DNA from: JANYJJ01 sp038241115
GTDB lineage: Bacteria > Pseudomonadota > Gammaproteobacteria > Burkholderiales > Burkholderiaceae_C
Assembly: GCA_038241115.1 (NCBI GenBank)
Contig: JBBRGA010000037.1
Coordinates: forward strand, 1-24,569
Reading direction: 5' to 3'
Length of the DNA stretch: 24,569 nucleotides
Both the position numbers and the translations under genes were made by a program. A model generated the notes under the pieces. The model made no database searches, was not told where the DNA came from, and saw nothing but the letters and a program-made list of their open reading frames with translations. Of the stretch, positions 22,008-24,569 are shown piece by piece (within the stretch, counting starts at the first letter, position 1; every line of letters begins with the position of its first letter).

Positions 22008-22862
22008 ATGCTGACCCGCACACACACCCTTCCCTTCTCGAAAACTCCCAACCTCGCCAGCTGGACCGAGTTCTTTGTGCACGTGGTGCAGGACGCCAGC
22101 CTGCCGGTGCTGGCCGAGACCTCGGACGCGCTGGAGGCCATGCGCCTGAACGAGGACAACGTGGACGCCAACGTTTTGGGCGAGGTGATTTCCACCGACC
22201 CGTTGATGACACTCAAAGTGCAGGCCTACGCCGCCAGCCACCGCTCGAAGCGTCTGCTCACTGACACCGAAACCGTCACCGCCGCCCTGGTGATGATGGG
22301 CATCAGCCCTTTCTTTCGAGAGTTTGGTTTGCAGCCCACGATTGAAGACCACCTGGCCGATCAACCCGACGCACTGCTCGGCTTGCAAGAGGTCATCCAG
22401 CGGGCGCACCGCGCCGCCACCTTTGCGCTGAGCTTTGCTGTGCACCGCATGGACCACGACGCGCCGGTGGTTTATCAGGCTGCGCTGCTGCACGACTTTG
22501 CCGACATGCTGCTGTGGTGCCACGCACCCGCGTTGGCGCTGAGCATCCGCACCGCGCAACACAACGATCCGCAACTGCGGTCCAGCGTGGTGCAAGAGCA
22601 AATTTTGGGGGTGAAGCTGCCCGAGTTGCAACACGCCTTGATGTTGGCCTGGCGCCTGCCCGAGTTGCTGGTGCGCTGTGCCGACGACGGCAATGCCGAG
22701 CACCCCAGCGTCAAAAGCGTGGCCCTGGCAACCCGCTTGGCGCGACACACCGCGCAGGGCTGGGAAAACGCGGCCATCCCCGACGACGTGCGCGACATCG
22801 CGGCGCTGCTCAACATGTCAGAGCAAGCCACCTTGGCATGGCTGCTTGAAGTGGAACGCTGA
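22008..22862 (+). CDS. HDOD-domain protein
   Basis: The 284-residue protein has an HDOD domain over roughly residues 20-215. LPVLAETSDALEAMRLNEDNVDANVLGEVISTDPLMTLKVQAYA is the typical opening. ETVTAALVMMGISPFFREF, an AHRAATFALSFAVHRM helix and ALLHDFADMLLW follow. HDOD proteins are regulatory relatives of HD phosphohydrolases, often found with motility, chemotaxis or cyclic-di-GMP signalling. No GGDEF, EAL or response-regulator domain is attached here. The C-terminal 60 residues are helical. The ATG at 22008 has no strong Shine-Dalgarno sequence. A possible sigma-28 promoter lies upstream. The gene converges with lrp across a hairpin. Confidence 0.85.
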   Translation: MLTRTHTLPFSKTPNLASWTEFFVHVVQDASLPVLAETSDALEAMRLNEDNVDANVLGEVISTDPLMTLKVQAYAASHRSKRLLTDTETVTAALVMMGISPFFREFGLQPTIEDHLADQPDALLGLQEVIQRAHRAATFALSFAVHRMDHDAPVVYQAALLHDFADMLLWCHAPALALSIRTAQHNDPQLRSSVVQEQILGVKLPELQHALMLAWRLPELLVRCADDGNAEHPSVKSVALATRLARHTAQGWENAAIPDDVRDIAALLNMSEQATLAWLLEVER

Positions 22863-22890
22863 TCGCATTGAAGGCGCATCACTGAAACGC

Positions 22891-22915
22891 CACCAGGCAG
22901 CGTCACTGTCTGGTG
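22891..22915. terminator. Hairpin between convergent HDOD and lrp genes
   Basis: CACCAGGCAG (22891-22900) pairs with CTGTCTGGTG (22906-22915) at nine of ten positions around a 5-nt loop. It fills the space between the HDOD stop and the lrp stop, which begins at 22916, so it may serve as a bidirectional transcription end. It has no T-run on the plus strand. Confidence 0.6.
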
Positions 22916-23398
22916 TCAGACAGACACCGCCGTGGTGTTTTTTACCCGGTCCAACACAAAACTGGTTTTGCAATCCTGCACGCTGGGATGCTTGAGCAGG
23001 GTGTCCATGATGAAGCGCGAATAGTGGGCCATGTCCTGCACCACCACGCGCAGCAGGTAGTCCATCTCACCGGTCAGCGCGGCGCATTCCACCACCTCGG
23101 GCCAGGCCTGAACTGAAGCGCGAAACAGATCCATCGGGTTGCGTTTGTGCACCTCCGAATGCTTCTCAAGGCGCACGTTGATGTAGGCCGTCAGGTCTAG
23201 GCCCACGCGCTCGGGCAGCACCACCGCCACATAAGCCGAGATCACTTTGGCTTCTTCCAAACGCTTGACGCGGCGCAGCGTGGCCGAGGGCGACAGGCTC
23301 ACCTGCGCGGCCAGCACGTCGTAGGTCATGCGACCGTCGGTTTGCAGCGCGCGCAAGATGCGGCGGTCGATGGCATCTAGATCAATTTGGGGTTCCAT
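22916..23398 (-). CDS. Lrp/AsnC-family transcriptional regulator
   Basis: The 160-residue protein has the standard Lrp layout. An N-terminal helix-turn-helix (residues 6-65) reads LDAIDRRILRALQTDGRMTYDVLAAQVSLSPSATLRRVKRLEEAKVISAYVAVV. A C-terminal RAM ligand-binding domain (72-150) includes WPEVVECAALTGEMDYLLRVVVQDMAHYSRFIMDTLL and a TSFVLDRVKN end. Such regulators respond to amino acids. It is divergently transcribed from hpd, which degrades a tyrosine-derived keto acid, so control of hpd by tyrosine or a related aromatic is likely, though inferred. The 116-bp gap to hpd holds paired TTTGCAG-like motifs. The start at 23398 gives the expected N-terminus. Confidence 0.92.
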   Translation of the reverse strand: MEPQIDLDAIDRRILRALQTDGRMTYDVLAAQVSLSPSATLRRVKRLEEAKVISAYVAVVLPERVGLDLTAYINVRLEKHSEVHKRNPMDLFRASVQAWPEVVECAALTGEMDYLLRVVVQDMAHYSRFIMDTLLKHPSVQDCKTSFVLDRVKNTTAVSV

Positions 23399-23406
23399 GC
23401 CACTAA

Positions 23407-23464
23407 TTTTGCAGGTTTACAGCGCCTTGACCCATATTGACGCTTGAATTTGCAGAAAAACTGC
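23407..23464. promoter_or_regulatory. Possible Lrp-type operator between lrp and hpd
   Basis: TTTTGCAG (23407-23414) and ATTTGCAG (23448-23455) recur 41 bp apart, close to four helical turns. The second belongs to a GCAG-AAAAA-CTGC dyad (23452-23464). Regularly spaced dyads with an AT centre in a divergent region suit binding by an Lrp-family octamer. TTGACG at 23437-23442 is a possible -35 for hpd, but no convincing -10 follows. Confidence 0.4.
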
Positions 23465-23514
23465 GGGCTGGCGAATCTACAGTCATGCATTAGCAACGCG
23501 CAACGGAGCACCGC

Positions 23515-24569
23515 ATGCAATTCACTCCTTGGGAAAATCCGATGGGCACCGACGGTTTCGAGTTCGTCGAGTACGCCGCGCCGGACCCGATAGCTTTGGG
23601 GCAACTGTTCGAGCGCATGGGCTTTGCGGCGATTGCCAAGCACCGGCACAAAAACGTCACGCTGTACCGCCAAGGCGAGGTCAACTTCATCATCAACGCC
23701 GAGCCCAATTCTTTTGCGCAGCGCTTTGCGCGCCAGCACGGGCCCAGCGTGTGCGCCATGGCGTTTCGGGTGGACGACGCCGCCAAGGCTTACGCGCGCG
23801 CGCTGGAGTTGGGGGCTTGGGGTTTTGACAACCAAACCGGCCCGATGGAGCTGAACATTCCGGCCATCAAAGGCATCGGCGATTCGCTGATTTACTTTGT
23901 CGACCGCTGGCACGGCAAGGGCGGCGCGGCACCGGGCGCCATCGGCAACATCAGCATTTATGACGTGGACTTTGTGCCTCTGGCTTCTGCCTTTTCAATG
24001 CCTGGCGAAGGCGCTTCGGCCTCGAACGCTGATGGCCACGGCCTCACCTACATCGATCACCTCACCCACAACGTGCACCGAGGCCGCATGAAAGAGTGGG
24101 CCGACTTTTACGAGCGCTTGTTCGGCTTCAAAGAGGTGCGCTACTTCGACATCGAGGGCAAGCTCACCGGCCTGAAAAGCAAGGCCATGACCAGCCCGTG
24201 CGGAAAAATTCGCATCCCCATCAATGAGAGCTCCGACGACAAAAGCCAGATTGCCGAGTACCTGGTTTTGTACCAAGGCGAAGGCATCCAGCACATTGCG
24301 CTGGGCACCGACAACATCTACGCCTCGGTCGAGCGCATGAAAGACGCCGGTGTGGTGTTTCAAGACACCATCGAAACCTACTTCGATTTGATCGACAAGC
24401 GCTTGCCCCACCACGGAGAAAACGTGGACGAGCTGCGCCGTTTGCGCATCTTGATCGACGGTGCCACACACCTCGGCGCGCCCAATGAGTTGCTGTTGCA
24501 GGTGTTCACCCAAACCGTGATCGGGCCGATATTTTTCGAGATCATTCAGCGCAAAGGCGATCAAGGTTT
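23515..24569 (+). CDS. hpd: 4-hydroxyphenylpyruvate dioxygenase, 3' end beyond window
   Basis: The first 351 residues of HPPD are present, and the reading frame stays open to the window edge. Only a short C-terminal tail should be missing. HPPD converts 4-hydroxyphenylpyruvate to homogentisate in tyrosine catabolism, using Fe(II) and oxygen. The iron ligands are visible: His182 (YIDHLTHNV), His260 (IQHIALGTDNI) and Glu342 (FFEIIQRKG), with spacing like that of the Pseudomonas enzyme. The N-terminal vicinal-oxygen-chelate domain starts NPMGTDGFEFVEYAAPDP. A GGAG Shine-Dalgarno sequence precedes the ATG. An Lrp/AsnC regulator is divergently encoded 116 bp upstream and is its probable controller. 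Confidence 0.95.
   Translation, partial: MQFTPWENPMGTDGFEFVEYAAPDPIALGQLFERMGFAAIAKHRHKNVTLYRQGEVNFIINAEPNSFAQRFARQHGPSVCAMAFRVDDAAKAYARALELGAWGFDNQTGPMELNIPAIKGIGDSLIYFVDRWHGKGGAAPGAIGNISIYDVDFVPLASAFSMPGEGASASNADGHGLTYIDHLTHNVHRGRMKEWADFYERLFGFKEVRYFDIEGKLTGLKSKAMTSPCGKIRIPINESSDDKSQIAEYLVLYQGEGIQHIALGTDNIYASVERMKDAGVVFQDTIETYFDLIDKRLPHHGENVDELRRLRILIDGATHLGAPNELLLQVFTQTVIGPIFFEIIQRKGDQG

Overview
The window is high-GC DNA whose proteins and gene order point to a betaproteobacterium of the order Burkholderiales, most likely Comamonadaceae. The corC-lnt-glyQ-glyS-gmhB-plsC-ygjP run, the cobW-dksA pair whose DksA lacks a zinc finger, and hpd with a divergent lrp/asnC gene all fit that group. 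This assignment rests on recognising protein families, not on a database search. No rRNA, tRNA, insertion sequence or CRISPR array was seen.

Positions 1-3644 are the accessory part. They hold the wreck of a type I-C CRISPR-Cas operon on the minus strand: a cas7 (csd2) remnant without its N-terminus, an intact-looking cas4, and a cas1 cut off after its N-terminal domain. A RelB/ParE-type toxin-antitoxin pair sits on the plus strand between cas7 and cas4. cas3, cas5, cas8c and cas2 are missing from the window, so no functional interference or adaptation module is present here. An XRE-like regulator borders the remnant.

Positions 3659-7908 (minus strand) carry a cobW-type zinc GTPase (COG0523), a DksA paralogue with only one of the usual zinc cysteines and a lysine/alanine/proline-rich N-terminal tail of about 235 residues, and a large STAS-domain protein that ends in a terminator. 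Positions 8042-16421 (plus strand) are a compact housekeeping run: CorC, apolipoprotein N-acyltransferase, both glycyl-tRNA synthetase subunits, heptose-bisphosphate phosphatase, a PlsC-type acyltransferase and a YgjP-type metallopeptidase. The theme is envelope lipid, lipoprotein and LPS-core synthesis with translation. A membrane-anchored cysteine-containing hypothetical protein and a DUF3047 lipoprotein follow, then purT convergently on the minus strand.

Positions 19100-23514 are rich in unexplained non-coding structure: a palindrome over the purT promoter, a nested AT-rich palindrome followed by a terminator, and an 18-bp inverted repeat that fills the gap between two small conserved hypothetical genes. 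A sigma-28-like promoter lies ahead of an HDOD gene, and a hairpin separates HDOD from lrp. The window ends inside hpd (4-hydroxyphenylpyruvate dioxygenase), divergent from the lrp/asnC regulator that probably controls it.

The best candidates for something new are the toxin-antitoxin-bearing cas remnant, the histone-H1-like DksA next to a zinc GTPase, and the structured DNA around the two small genes at 20012-20566.
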